Below are positions 8,429 through 17,470 of a stretch of DNA of 64,000 nt, one piece after another. Made by a program: the position numbers and the translations under genes. The notes beneath the pieces were generated by a model that made no database searches, was not told the origin of the DNA, and was given only the letters and a program-made list of their open reading frames with translations. The stretch covers positions 1,922,001 through 1,986,000 of the forward strand of contig NZ_CP009754.1 in the NCBI RefSeq assembly GCF_000772045.1, given 5' to 3'. Positions within the stretch are counted from its first letter, which is position 1. Each line of letters begins with the position of its first letter. The DNA comes from Streptomyces sp. CCM_MD2014 (lineage in GTDB: Bacteria; Actinomycetota; Actinomycetes; Streptomycetales; Streptomycetaceae).

Positions 8429-8938
8429 TCAGGCGTCCTGTTCGACGAGTCGGTTCAGGCGGATGCGGTTGATCTTCCCCAGTTCGGTGCGGACGATCTC
8501 CCGCTCCTGCTCGGGCGAGTTGCCGATCCGCTCCAGAGCCGCGTCCCGCATCTGCTCGCCGGTCCGGCCGGTGGCGCAGATGAGGAAGACGTGGCCGAAC
8601 TTCTCCTGGTAGGCCAGGTTCAGTTCGAGCATCTCCGCCTTGAGGTCCTCGCCGGCACCGGCCATGCCCGCCTGTTCGCGGGAGGAGGCCGGATCACCCG
8701 GCTTGGGACGGCCGATCGGCGGATGCCCGGCCATCGCCTCGGCGAGGTCCTCGGCGCTCAGCCGGGCCATGGCGGCGTCGCTGGCGGCGTACAGGTCCTC
8801 GGGGGTGGCGAAGGGGCGGGCGGCGAGCAGGTGCCGGGCCCACGCCGTGGAGGCGCACGCCTCGTGGAGTTCGGCGCGTGCCGAGGACTCCTCGAGAGCG
8901 TTGAGACGGGCCAGGCCCGACGCGGAAGTGGACGTCAC
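8429..8938 (-). CDS. OHCU decarboxylase
   Basis: Decarboxylates 2-oxo-4-hydroxy-4-carboxy-5-ureidoimidazoline to S-allantoin. The 169-residue protein contains the family blocks GHPPIGRP (70-77, with the catalytic His) and YQEKFGHVFLICATGRT. The GTG start at 8938 is chosen because GGAGG lies 7 bases upstream. It is first in the uricase operon, so the gene order is the reverse of the reaction order. Transcription probably starts from the promoter at 8977-9016. Confidence 0.95.
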   Translation of the reverse strand: MTSTSASGLARLNALEESSARAELHEACASTAWARHLLAARPFATPEDLYAASDAAMARLSAEDLAEAMAGHPPIGRPKPGDPASSREQAGMAGAGEDLKAEMLELNLAYQEKFGHVFLICATGRTGEQMRDAALERIGNSPEQEREIVRTELGKINRIRLNRLVEQDA

Positions 8939-8976
8939 GGGAGCCTCCGTGGCCTTGTGCTGAGCGGGCGTGCCGA

Positions 8977-9016
8977 TAGCTAACGCCCTCGGAAACAAGC
9001 CGTCAACACTTTGTTG
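8977..9016 (-). promoter_or_regulatory. Promoter and operator of the uricase operon
   Basis: On the minus strand TTGACG (9006-9001) and TAGCTA (8982-8977) are 18 bp apart, a good vegetative sigma promoter. The -35 hexamer overlaps a 13-bp palindrome, CAACA-N3-TGTTG (9004-9016). Read on the minus strand the block is CAACAAAGTGTTGACG. The catalase promoter has CAACAAACTGTTGACG, which differs by one base. A repressor bound here would block polymerase. Confidence 0.8.
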
Positions 9017-9034
9017 AAAATTCGGGGTCAGAAA

Positions 9035-9063
9035 AGCCGCCGCCCGGTGACCGGACGGCGGCT
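9035..9063 (-). terminator. Hairpin with U-tract behind the HTH gene
   Basis: AGCCGCCG (9035-9042) pairs with CGGCGGCT (9056-9063), and an inner CCGG/CCGG stem (9044-9047, 9051-9054) continues it across one mismatch. On the minus strand the stem is followed by TTTTC, an unusually canonical intrinsic terminator for this GC content. It would end the transcript of the gene at 9088-9456 before the uricase promoter. Confidence 0.8.
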
Positions 9064-9087
9064 CGCGATGCGGGGGGACCGTGCAGG

Positions 9088-9456
9088 TCAGGTGCCCTTC
9101 TCGCGGTTGAGGTAGTTGTAGACGGTGAAGCGGCTGACGCCGAGGGCGCCCGCGACGGTCTCCACGCCGTGCCGTACGGCGAAGGCGCCGCGCGCCTCCA
9201 GGGCCCGGACGACCTCCTGCTTGGCCCGGCGGTCGAGGTCGGCCAGCGGCCGCCCCTGCCGGCGCTCCATGGCGGCTAGGATGTGGTCCAGGGAGTCGGC
9301 GAGCTGGGGCAGGCGCACGGCGACGACCTCGGCGCCCTCCCAGGAGAGCACCACGTCCTCCCGGCCGGCTTCGTCCGGCGGCAGCATCTCGCCGCCCATG
9401 GCGTCGACCAGCGGCTTGACGGCCGCGATGAACGGCTCCTCGGCCGGGCCGGTCAC
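9088..9456 (-). CDS. Small helix-turn-helix regulator (YheO/DauR-like C-terminus)
   Basis: A 122-residue protein. The last 25 residues, around VETVAGALGVSRFTVYNYLN, form a Fis-type HTH similar to the DNA-binding end of YheO/DauR regulators. The first 60 residues resemble a small ligand or partner domain without a named family. It overlaps the preceding small gene by 4 bases (ATGA) and lies just upstream of the uricase operon. It is therefore a candidate to act on one of the two palindrome systems nearby. Target and ligand are unproven. Confidence 0.75.
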   Translation of the reverse strand: MTGPAEEPFIAAVKPLVDAMGGEMLPPDEAGREDVVLSWEGAEVVAVRLPQLADSLDHILAAMERRQGRPLADLDRRAKQEVVRALEARGAFAVRHGVETVAGALGVSRFTVYNYLNREKGT

Positions 9457-9719
9457 CGCTCGCCCTCCCCGGCGCCGGGCTCGTCGACCACGTTGACCTG
9501 GAGGGAGATCCGGGTGGCACCGGCCTCCAGGGAGCGGCGCAGGAGCGCGTCCACGGCGGTCAGCACCCGGTCGGCGCCGCCTTCGGCGGTGTTGCCGAAC
9601 GGGCCGACGTCGACCGCGTCCAGCTCGGCGGCCTCGACGACCTCCCGGGCCACCACCGCGTGGTCGGGGGCCTCGTCCAGGTCGAAGGGTTCGGTCGTGA
9701 ACTCCACTCTCAATCGCAC
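9453..9719 (-). CDS. Small thiamine-binding-like (DUF77/MTH1187 fold) protein
   Basis: An 88-residue protein with a GTG start. The pattern GPFGNTAEGGADRVLTAVDA then LEAGATRISLQVNVVDEP resembles the ferredoxin-like MTH1187/YqgV family, in which a small loop precedes a helix and an edge strand. No catalytic residues are expected; family members are thought to bind a small molecule. It is translationally coupled to the HTH gene by an ATGA overlap, so it may act as a sensor partner. The RBS is weak. Assignment is tentative. Confidence 0.6.
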   Translation of the reverse strand: MRLRVEFTTEPFDLDEAPDHAVVAREVVEAAELDAVDVGPFGNTAEGGADRVLTAVDALLRRSLEAGATRISLQVNVVDEPGAGEGER

Positions 9720-9762
9720 CCGGTCAACCTAACGCGGGGTGACCGCTTTGCGCCGCCCCCTC

Positions 9763-9827
9763 TTGACAAGGGGCACACCCCACCGGCAATCTTCCATTAC
9801 GCAGAAACGAACTTCCGTAATGCGGAA
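9763..9827 (+). promoter_or_regulatory. Promoter with paired 15-bp operators for the hydroxypyruvate isomerase operon
   Basis: TTGACA (9763-9768) and CAATCT (9787-9792) are 18 bp apart. Two 15-bp palindromes follow: TTCCATTACGCAGAA (9792-9806) and TTCCGTAATGCGGAA (9813-9827). Their centres are 21 bp apart, two helical turns, and they cover the predicted transcription start. This is typical of a repressor that binds as two dimers on one DNA face. The same arrangement recurs at the glyoxylate carboligase promoter. Confidence 0.85.
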
Positions 9828-9860
9828 CATCGATCGAAACGGAAGGGAGCGCGGCACCCG

Positions 9861-10700
9861 ATGGGCTTCGCAGATCAGCGCTTCAACGTCAACCTGTCGA
9901 TCCTCTTCACGGAACTCCCGCTCCTGGAGCGCCCCGCGGCCGCCGCCGCGGCCGGCTTCACCGCGGTCGAGCTGTGGTGGCCCTGGATCGACTCGCCCAC
10001 CCCCGAGCAGTCCGAGCTCGACGCCCTCAGGGCGGCGATCGAGGACGCCGGCGTCCAGCTCACCGGCCTGAACTTCTACGCGGGGCGGCTGCCCGGGCCC
10101 GACCGGGGCGCGCTGTCGATCCCCGGCGAGGAGTCCGACCGCTTCCGCGCCAACATCGACGTGGCCGCCGACTTCGCCCAGTCGCTGGGCTGCACGGCGC
10201 TCAACGCCCTGTACGGCAACCGCGTCGAGGGCGTGGACCCGGCCGAGCAGGACAGGCTCGCGCTGGAGAACCTGGTGCTCGCCGCCCGCGCCGCCGACCG
10301 GATCGGCGCGATCCTGCTCGTCGAGGCGCTCAACAAGCCCGAGTCGCCGCTGTACCCGCTGGTGTCGGCACCGGCCGCGATCGAGGTCGTGGACAAGGTC
10401 AACGAGGCCACCGGGCTGGGCAACGCCAAGTTCCTCATGGACCTCTACCACCTGTCCATGAACGGCGAGGACCTGCCGCAGGTGATCGACGCGTACGCCG
10501 CGAAGACCGGTCACGTCCAGATCGCCGACAACCCGGGCCGCGGCGCCCCCGGCACGGGCTCCCTCCCGCTGGAGGACCTGCTCGACCGCCTCGGGAAGGC
10601 CGGATACGACGGCTGGGTCGGCCTGGAGTACAAGCCCGGCGACGACCCCAGCGCGCAGTCCTTCTCCTGGCTGCCGGCCGGGGCCCGCGCGGCCCGCTGA
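9861..10700 (+). CDS. hyi: Hydroxypyruvate isomerase (TIM-barrel)
   Basis: A 279-residue xylose-isomerase-like TIM barrel that interconverts hydroxypyruvate and tartronate semialdehyde. The two barrel glutamates are visible: E155 in LLVEALNKP and E256 in VGLEYKP. The metal-ligand region is FLMDLYHLSMNGED (D194, H197) and HVQIAD. The ATG at 9861 has GGAAGGGAG just upstream. It is followed after 49 bp by tartronate semialdehyde reductase, so the two form an operon that connects glyoxylate carboligase product to glycerate. Confidence 0.93.
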   Translation: MGFADQRFNVNLSILFTELPLLERPAAAAAAGFTAVELWWPWIDSPTPEQSELDALRAAIEDAGVQLTGLNFYAGRLPGPDRGALSIPGEESDRFRANIDVAADFAQSLGCTALNALYGNRVEGVDPAEQDRLALENLVLAARAADRIGAILLVEALNKPESPLYPLVSAPAAIEVVDKVNEATGLGNAKFLMDLYHLSMNGEDLPQVIDAYAAKTGHVQIADNPGRGAPGTGSLPLEDLLDRLGKAGYDGWVGLEYKPGDDPSAQSFSWLPAGARAAR

Positions 10701-10749
10701 GCGCCGCCCCGCAGGAATTCTCCACAGATTTTTCAGAGAGGTACCCATC

Positions 10750-11640
10750 ATGAGCACGCTCCCCAAGGTCGCCTGGATCGGTCTCGGCATCATGGGCTCC
10801 CCCATGTCCGAGAACCTGATCAAGGCCGGATACCAGGTCACCGGCTTCACGCTGGAGCAGGAGAAGCTGGACCGCCTGTCCGCCGCCGGCGGCACCGCGG
10901 CCGGCTCGATCGCCGAGGCCGTGCGCGACGCCGACGTGATCGTCACCATGGTGCCGGCGTCGCCGCAGGTCGAGGCCATCGCCTACGGCCCCGACGGCAT
11001 CCTGGAGAACGCGAAGTCCGGCGCGCTGCTGGTCGACATGTCCTCGATCACCCCGCAGACCTCCGTCGACCTCGCGAAGGCCGCCGAGAACAAGGGCATC
11101 CGCGTCCTGGACGCCCCCGTCTCCGGTGGCGAGGCCGGCGCGATCGAGGCCGTGCTGTCCATCATGGTCGGCGGTGAGCAGGCCGACTTCGACGAGGCCA
11201 AGCCGCTGCTCGAGGCGCTCGGCAAGACCATCGTGCTGTGCGGTCCGCACGGCTCGGGCCAGACGGTGAAGGCCGCCAACCAGCTGATCGTCGCGGTGAA
11301 CATCCAGGCGTGCGCCGAGGCCGTGGTCTTCCTGGAGAAGTCCGGCGTGGACCTGAAGGCCGCCCTGGACGTCCTCAACGGCGGTCTGGCCGGCTCGACG
11401 GTGCTGACGCGGAAGAAGGACAACTTCCTCGGCCGCGACTTCAAGCCGGGCTTCCGCATCGACCTGCACCACAAGGACATGGGCATCGTCACCGACGCCG
11501 CCCGCAACGTGGGCGCCGCGCTGCCGGTGGGCGCCGTGGTGGCCCAGCTGGTCGCGTCGCTGCGCGCCCAGGGCGACGGCGGCCTGGACCACTCCGCCCT
11601 GCTGCGGGCCGTGGAGCGCCTGTCCGGCTCCCAGGTCTGA
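10750..11640 (+). CDS. glxR: 2-Hydroxy-3-oxopropionate (tartronate semialdehyde) reductase
   Basis: A 296-residue NAD(P)H-dependent beta-hydroxyacid dehydrogenase reducing tartronate semialdehyde to D-glycerate. The Rossmann signature WIGLGIMGSPM is at residues 9-19, the substrate loop DAPVSGG at 121-127 and the catalytic lysine at K174 in GQTVKAANQL. The name rests on these family motifs plus position: hydroxypyruvate isomerase is directly upstream and glyoxylate carboligase is nearby under the same operator type. Without that context 3-hydroxyisobutyrate dehydrogenase would be an alternative. Confidence 0.92.
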   Translation: MSTLPKVAWIGLGIMGSPMSENLIKAGYQVTGFTLEQEKLDRLSAAGGTAAGSIAEAVRDADVIVTMVPASPQVEAIAYGPDGILENAKSGALLVDMSSITPQTSVDLAKAAENKGIRVLDAPVSGGEAGAIEAVLSIMVGGEQADFDEAKPLLEALGKTIVLCGPHGSGQTVKAANQLIVAVNIQACAEAVVFLEKSGVDLKAALDVLNGGLAGSTVLTRKKDNFLGRDFKPGFRIDLHHKDMGIVTDAARNVGAALPVGAVVAQLVASLRAQGDGGLDHSALLRAVERLSGSQV

Positions 11641-11730
11641 CCGTCGCAGCACCCTCATGGCCTCCGGGCGGCGCCGCCGCTGACACCTGTCCTGTCGCGC
11701 CCGAGCGGCGGCGCCGCCCGGAACCCACTT

Positions 11731-11769
11731 CAACAAACTGTTGACGTGCCACTGTCCCAAATCTAGGCT
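11731..11769 (+). promoter_or_regulatory. Catalase promoter with CAACA-N3-TGTTG operator
   Basis: TTGACG (11741-11746) and TAGGCT (11764-11769) are 17 bp apart, a textbook Streptomyces vegetative promoter. The palindrome CAACAAACTGTTG (11731-11743) overlaps the -35. The 16-bp block CAACAAACTGTTGACG is the same as at the uricase operon promoter except for one base, which implies one regulator for both. Confidence 0.85.
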
Positions 11770-11778
11770 CCACGAAGC

Positions 11779-11815
11779 GGAAACCTGTTTCCATAAACCG
11801 TTCCACTGAACGGTT
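11779..11815 (+). promoter_or_regulatory. Two downstream palindromes in the catalase leader
   Basis: GGAAACCTGTTTCC (11779-11792) is a perfect 14-bp palindrome. AACCGTTC (11796-11803) pairs with GAACGGTT (11808-11815). The centres are 20 bp apart and lie just after the expected start site. They differ from both the CAACA and the TTCC-N7 elements, so a second regulator, or an mRNA structure, is possible. Confidence 0.65.
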
Positions 11816-11854
11816 CCGCTGAACCCTCGTCTGCAAGGCCACGGAAGGTCCACG

Positions 11855-13318
11855 ATGTCGCAGCGCGTGCTCACCACCGAGTCCGGCGCCCCGGTCGCCG
11901 ACAACCAGAACTCCGCTTCCGCCGGCATCGGCGGCCCCCTCCTGATCCAGGACCAGCACCTCATCGAGAAGCTCGCCCGCTTCAACCGCGAGCGCATCCC
12001 GGAGCGCGTGGTGCACGCCCGCGGCTCCGGCGCCTACGGCCGCTTCGAGGTGACCGACGACGTCACCGACTACACGCACGCCGACTTCCTGAACACGGTC
12101 GGCAAGCGCACCGAGGTCTTCCTGCGCTTCTCCACCGTGGCCGACTCCCTCGGCGGCGCGGACGCGGTCCGCGACCCCCGCGGCTTCGCGGTGAAGTTCT
12201 ACACCGAGGAGGGCAACTACGACCTCGTCGGCAACAACACCCCAGTGTTCTTCATCAAGGACCCGATCAAGTTCCCCGACTTCATCCACTCGCAGAAGCG
12301 CGACCCGTTCACGGGCCGTCAGGAGCCGGACAACGTCTTCGACTTCTGGGCGCACTCCCCCGAGGCCACGCACCAGATCACCTGGCTGATGGGCGACCGC
12401 GGCATCCCGGCGTCGTACCGCCACATGGACGGCTTCGGCTCGCACACCTACCAGTGGACGAACGCCAAGGGCGAGTCCTTCTTCGTCAAGTACCACTTCA
12501 AGACCGACCAGGGCATCCGCTGCCTGACCGCCGACGAGGCCGCGAAGCTGGCCGGCGAGGACCCGACCTCGCACCAGACGGACCTGGTGCAGGCGATCGA
12601 GCGGGGCGTGTACCCGTCCTGGACGCTGCACGTCCAGCTGATGCCGGTGGCCGAGGCGGCGAACTACCGCTTCAACCCGTTCGACGTGACCAAGGTGTGG
12701 CCGCACGCCGACTACCCGCTCAAGCGGGTGGGCCGCCTGGTCCTCGACCGCAACCCGGACAACGTCTTCGCGGAGGTCGAGCAGGCCGCGTTCTCCCCGA
12801 ACAACTTCGTCCCGGGCATCGGCCCCTCCCCCGACAAGATGCTCCAGGGCCGCCTGTTCGCCTACGCGGACGCGCACCGCTACCGCCTGGGCGTCAACCA
12901 CACCCAGCTCGCGGTGAACGCCCCGAAGGCCGTGCCCGGCGGCGCCGCCAACTACGGCCGCGACGGCCTGATGGCGTCCAACCCCCAGGGCCGGTACGCC
13001 AAGAACTACGAGCCGAACTCCTACGACGGCCCGGCCGAGACCGGCCGCCCGCTCGCGGCCCCGCTGCCCGTGTCCGGCCACACCGGCACCCACGAGGCGC
13101 CGCTGCACACCAAGGACGACCACTTCGTGCAGGCCGGCGCGCTGTACCGGCTGATGAGCGAGGACGAGAAGCAGCGCCTGGTGGCGAACATCGCCGGCGG
13201 CCTGTCCCAGGTCTCCCGCAACGACGTCGTGGAGAAGAACCTCGCGCACTTCCACGCGGCCGACCCGGACTACGGCAAGCGCGTGGAGGAGGCGGTCCGC
13301 GCCCTGCGCGAGGACTGA
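11855..13318 (+). CDS. Monofunctional haem catalase, small-subunit clade
   Basis: A 487-residue catalase that dismutates hydrogen peroxide. The distal His is H54 in [12 protein letters not shown], the distal Asn is N127/N128 in GNNTPVFF, and the proximal haem-ligand Tyr is Y337 in [14 protein letters not shown]. The length and lack of a C-terminal flavodoxin-like domain put it in the small-subunit group. It lies between the tartronate semialdehyde reductase operon and a His-rich small gene. Its promoter shares an operator with the uricase operon, which supports a role in removing uricase-derived peroxide. Confidence 0.97.
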   Translation: MSQRVLTTESGAPVADNQNSASAGIGGPLLIQDQHLIEKLARFNRERIPERVVHARGSGAYGRFEVTDDVTDYTHADFLNTVGKRTEVFLRFSTVADSLGGADAVRDPRGFAVKFYTEEGNYDLVGNNTPVFFIKDPIKFPDFIHSQKRDPFTGRQEPDNVFDFWAHSPEATHQITWLMGDRGIPASYRHMDGFGSHTYQWTNAKGESFFVKYHFKTDQGIRCLTADEAAKLAGEDPTSHQTDLVQAIERGVYPSWTLHVQLMPVAEAANYRFNPFDVTKVWPHADYPLKRVGRLVLDRNPDNVFAEVEQAAFSPNNFVPGIGPSPDKMLQGRLFAYADAHRYRLGVNHTQLAVNAPKAVPGGAANYGRDGLMASNPQGRYAKNYEPNSYDGPAETGRPLAAPLPVSGHTGTHEAPLHTKDDHFVQAGALYRLMSEDEKQRLVANIAGGLSQVSRNDVVEKNLAHFHAADPDYGKRVEEAVRALRED

Positions 13319-13777
13319 TCGACAAGCTCGCGCACGGAACCCGGCGGGGAGGCCGGGGCCGTGTGCGCGGCCCGCGCAGGCACCGAAGCGGCCCGGATGA
13401 GGGGTGACCGCCAGGTGCCGGCGCGGGCAGGGCGAGGACCGCGGCGGCCAGCGAGCCAGTGCGGTGGTGAAGGGCGGGAACGCTTCTCCTACGACCTGAG
13501 GGGAGGAGCCGTTCCGGCCCGTCGCACCGCCGCGGTCCCGGCCAACCCCGCCTCTCGTGACCGAGAGGCCCCGCACACTCCGTCCGGCGGCGCGAACGAC
13601 CTGTCGCGCCCAGCCTCGCGCCGCCGGACGGGTTCCACGTGAAGATCCCCTCACCGGAGGAACGCCTCACCGAGAACCTTCACCGGCCGGGAAGCGCCGG
13701 ATGCGGACGGTCCCGCATCCGGCGCTTCCCGGCGTTCACCGGGTGCGGATTGCCCCTGCGCGCAGCAGCCTGGAGGC
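13319..13777. other. 459-bp gap behind catalase
   Basis: No convincing gene. Just after the catalase stop, 13331-13371 can form a composite hairpin (GCGCACGG with CCGTGTGCGC outside, CCCGGC with GCCGGG inside), a likely catalase terminator. The right end holds the isolated 21-bp hairpin listed separately. The middle is GC-rich with no promoter I can support. Confidence 0.5.
13686..13733. terminator. Isolated 21-bp perfect hairpin
   Basis: Bases 13686-13706 pair with 13713-13733 without mismatch, leaving the 6-base loop ACGGTC. It is the longest perfect stem noticed in the window. It ends 44 bases before the start of the His-rich gene and begins 367 bases after catalase, too far for a simple catalase terminator. 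A read-through barrier or leader element is possible. Confidence 0.7.
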
Positions 13778-14047
13778 ATGGCAACGGCACACCCACCCGA
13801 GCACCCGCACATCGTCGTCCACTCCCCCGCCCTGGACGGCTCCCGCCGGGTCACCTCCGGCGACGAGACCCTGGGCGTCGCCTCGCACATCGACGACGTC
13901 GCCGAACTGCTGCGCCTGGCCGACCTCTACGTCACCGACGTCGAGGACAGCGACCTGGTCGAGTGGCAGGGCGGCGGCCCGGAGGACTGGCCGGGGCTGC
14001 ACGAGCACCACGAGCACCACGAGCACCACGAGCACCGCGGTGGCTGA
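13778..14047 (+). CDS. Small conserved hypothetical with His/Glu repeat tail
   Basis: An 89-residue acidic protein of unknown function. Residues 10-70 look folded (IVVHSPALDGSRRVTSG, then a helix DDVAELLRLADLYV and an acidic strand). The last 15 residues are HEHHEHHEHHEHRGG, encoded by a 9-bp tandem repeat. Such a tail could bind nickel, zinc, copper or iron. It follows catalase on the same strand but behind a large hairpin, so cotranscription is doubtful. No family name is claimed. Confidence 0.75.
   Translation: MATAHPPEHPHIVVHSPALDGSRRVTSGDETLGVASHIDDVAELLRLADLYVTDVEDSDLVEWQGGGPEDWPGLHEHHEHHEHHEHRGG
14000..14035 (+). repeat. 9-bp in-frame repeat encoding the HEH tail
   Basis: Four tandem units of CACGAGCAC (14000, 14009, 14018, 14027) encode the His-Glu-His repeats. 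The period is a multiple of three, so copy number could vary without frameshift. Confidence 0.8.
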
Positions 14048-14114
14048 GCGGGCGTAGGAGTCCCCCGCAGCGGGCACAACCCCGGCACGGCACGGGGCGC
14101 ACGGGGGTGGGGTC

Positions 14115-14768
14115 GTGGACGGTGGCACGGAGATCGGGTGGGAGCCGCACCAGATAGCTCTGCTGGGAGGCGGACCGCCGGCCGCCGTCACGGTGGCGCT
14201 GGTCGCCCTGCACCTGCTGGGCGCCGTCGAGAACGGGCCGCGCAGGACGCTGTGCGCGGCAGGACCCGAGCCGGAGGGCCTGGGCCCGTTCGAGGGGACG
14301 GTGCTCGACTGCCTGCACGAACCGCTCACCGCTCGCGAACTGGTCCGGCACCCGGACGTGCGTCTGGCCCTGGCCCTGACCCGCATCCCGCTCGCGGAGG
14401 AAGGGCTGCTGGGCCGCCCGTGGCTGAGACCGACCCGCAGCGCACGCCGGCGCGTGGAGTTCTGGCGGGAGCGGCACCCCCTGCCTGCGGTCCGACACGG
14501 GCTGACGGACGAGGACACACTGCTCGCGGTCGCCCTGCACGGCGATGCCGCGCTGCGCCTGCTCCTGCCCCGCTTCGCCCTGCGGACCGGGCTGACGGCC
14601 CCGGGCGCACCGGCCGACGGCGTCCGCTTCTCCTTGGGCCGCGGCGGGTTCCTGAGGTGGCGCGACGCGTACGAGGACTCGGTCTCGGGCGACTGGGGCG
14701 GCGCGAGCCACGGGGATCACGCGGGCGGCTGCGGCTCCGGGGGCGGCGGCGGTGGCGGCCCGGACTGA
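14115..14768 (+). CDS. TIGR04222-like protein, short form with Gly-rich tail
   Basis: A 217-residue protein. The segment EIGWEPHQIALLGGGPPAAVTVALVAL starts like the TIGR04222 domain of actinobacterial membrane proteins, and the tail (GDHAGGCGSGGGGGGGPD) is the usual Gly/Cys-rich ending. Full-length relatives have extra transmembrane helices before and within the domain; those are missing here and only one weak hydrophobic stretch (residues 23-37) remains. This may be a short paralogue or a degenerate copy. Role unknown. It converges on glyoxylate carboligase. Confidence 0.65.
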   Translation: MDGGTEIGWEPHQIALLGGGPPAAVTVALVALHLLGAVENGPRRTLCAAGPEPEGLGPFEGTVLDCLHEPLTARELVRHPDVRLALALTRIPLAEEGLLGRPWLRPTRSARRRVEFWRERHPLPAVRHGLTDEDTLLAVALHGDAALRLLLPRFALRTGLTAPGAPADGVRFSLGRGGFLRWRDAYEDSVSGDWGGASHGDHAGGCGSGGGGGGGPD

Positions 14769-14780
14769 GTGCGCGCACGC

Positions 14781-14816
14781 GAGAGCGGCCCGCCCCTCGG
14801 GGGACGGGCCGCTCTC
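14781..14816. terminator. Bidirectional terminator between convergent genes
   Basis: GAGAGCGGCCCG (14781-14792) pairs with CGGGCCGCTCTC (14805-14816), and the inner CCCC/GGGG bases extend the stem. It sits between the Gly-rich protein gene and gcl, which end towards each other. Confidence 0.85.
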
Positions 14817-14838
14817 GGTTCTCCGGGGTCCGAAGGGG

Positions 14839-16623
<1,785 letters not shown>

Positions 16624-16694
16624 CGAGTACTCCTGCTCCGGCTGTCGGATTCACACTCCCGTCGCGCCCCGCGGTGAGCTTCTTCCGTAGCAAC

Positions 16695-16761
16695 TTCCGT
16701 ATAGCGAAATTTGTTTTCTACGATCTGGAAGTAATGTAAGTGGGCAGCCGGGGGCCGTCAA
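16695..16761 (-). promoter_or_regulatory. gcl promoter with paired 15-bp operators
   Basis: On the minus strand TTGACG (16761-16756) and TACATT (16738-16733) are 17 bp apart. Downstream are TTCCAGATCGTAGAA (16730-16716) and TTTCGCTATACGGAA (16709-16695). Centres are 21 bp apart, exactly as at the hydroxypyruvate isomerase promoter, with the same TTCC/GGAA half-sites and position over the start. An IclR-type repressor such as AllR is a reasonable candidate, but its gene is not in the window. Confidence 0.85.
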
Positions 16762-16770
16762 GAGAGGACG

Positions 16771-17457
16771 ATGGGGGTCATGTCCGAGACCATCTCGGTG
16801 TGCTGCACCGCCTGCGGGCGCCGGCACCGCTACACGGCACCGTCGTACCCCTGCGCCTGCGGGGCGCCCGTGGCCCCGGAGCTGGACCCGCGCGGGGCCG
16901 TGACCGCGGTCACCCACCGGACGTGGGACGAGGAGTGGGTCGGGGTGCGCTGCGCGGCCTGCGGGGCACAGAGCCGGTGGCCGCGGCCGGAGCTGGGCTG
17001 CCCCTGTGGGACGGTGCTGTGCGTGCCGGTGGACCCGGCGGCGACGGGCCGGGCCGGGCGCACCCCCGGTTCACGGGTCCCGGCGCACCGGGCCGTCCCG
17101 ATCCGCACCGCCCGCGACGCGGTCACCGCGGCCGTGCTCTACCTGCGCGGTCTGGGCCACCGGGACGTGCGCCGCGCCGACCAGCGGCCCCTGTCCGGCA
17201 TCGGGCTGGCCGCGCCCGGCATCGTCGTCCAGGTGGATCCCACGGCGGGCGCGGCCTCGGTGCGGGACGTGGAGTGCCTGTGGCTGACGGCCATGGCGGA
17301 GTCGGCGCGGGGTGTCTACTTCTCGCTCGCCGGGTACGCCGAGGACGCCCGCGCCCGCGCCGACCTGCTGGACGTCCCGCTCTTCGTGCTGGACCCGACC
17401 GGAATGCCGCGTCCGGTCAACGCGCCGGCCGTGGCGCTGGACGCCACGGCCGGCTGA
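16771..17457 (+). CDS. Cys-rich zinc-ribbon protein with Mrr-like C-terminal domain
   Basis: A 228-residue protein. The N-terminal 90 residues have CxxC pairs (CCTACG, CACG, CAACG, CPCG), enough for two zinc ribbons. The C-terminal part (GIGLAAPGIVVQVDPTAG, then DVECLWLTAMAESARGVYFSLAGYAEDARARAD and VPLFVLDP) follows the layout of Mrr-type restriction-endonuclease-like domains. The usual catalytic QxK/ExK is QVD here, so cleavage activity is doubtful. The start may be ATG 16771 or ATG 16780. Divergent from gcl. Function unknown; a DNA-binding role is an inference. Confidence 0.65.
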   Translation: MGVMSETISVCCTACGRRHRYTAPSYPCACGAPVAPELDPRGAVTAVTHRTWDEEWVGVRCAACGAQSRWPRPELGCPCGTVLCVPVDPAATGRAGRTPGSRVPAHRAVPIRTARDAVTAAVLYLRGLGHRDVRRADQRPLSGIGLAAPGIVVQVDPTAGAASVRDVECLWLTAMAESARGVYFSLAGYAEDARARADLLDVPLFVLDPTGMPRPVNAPAVALDATAG

Positions 17458-17470
17458 CCCGACGGGCCCG

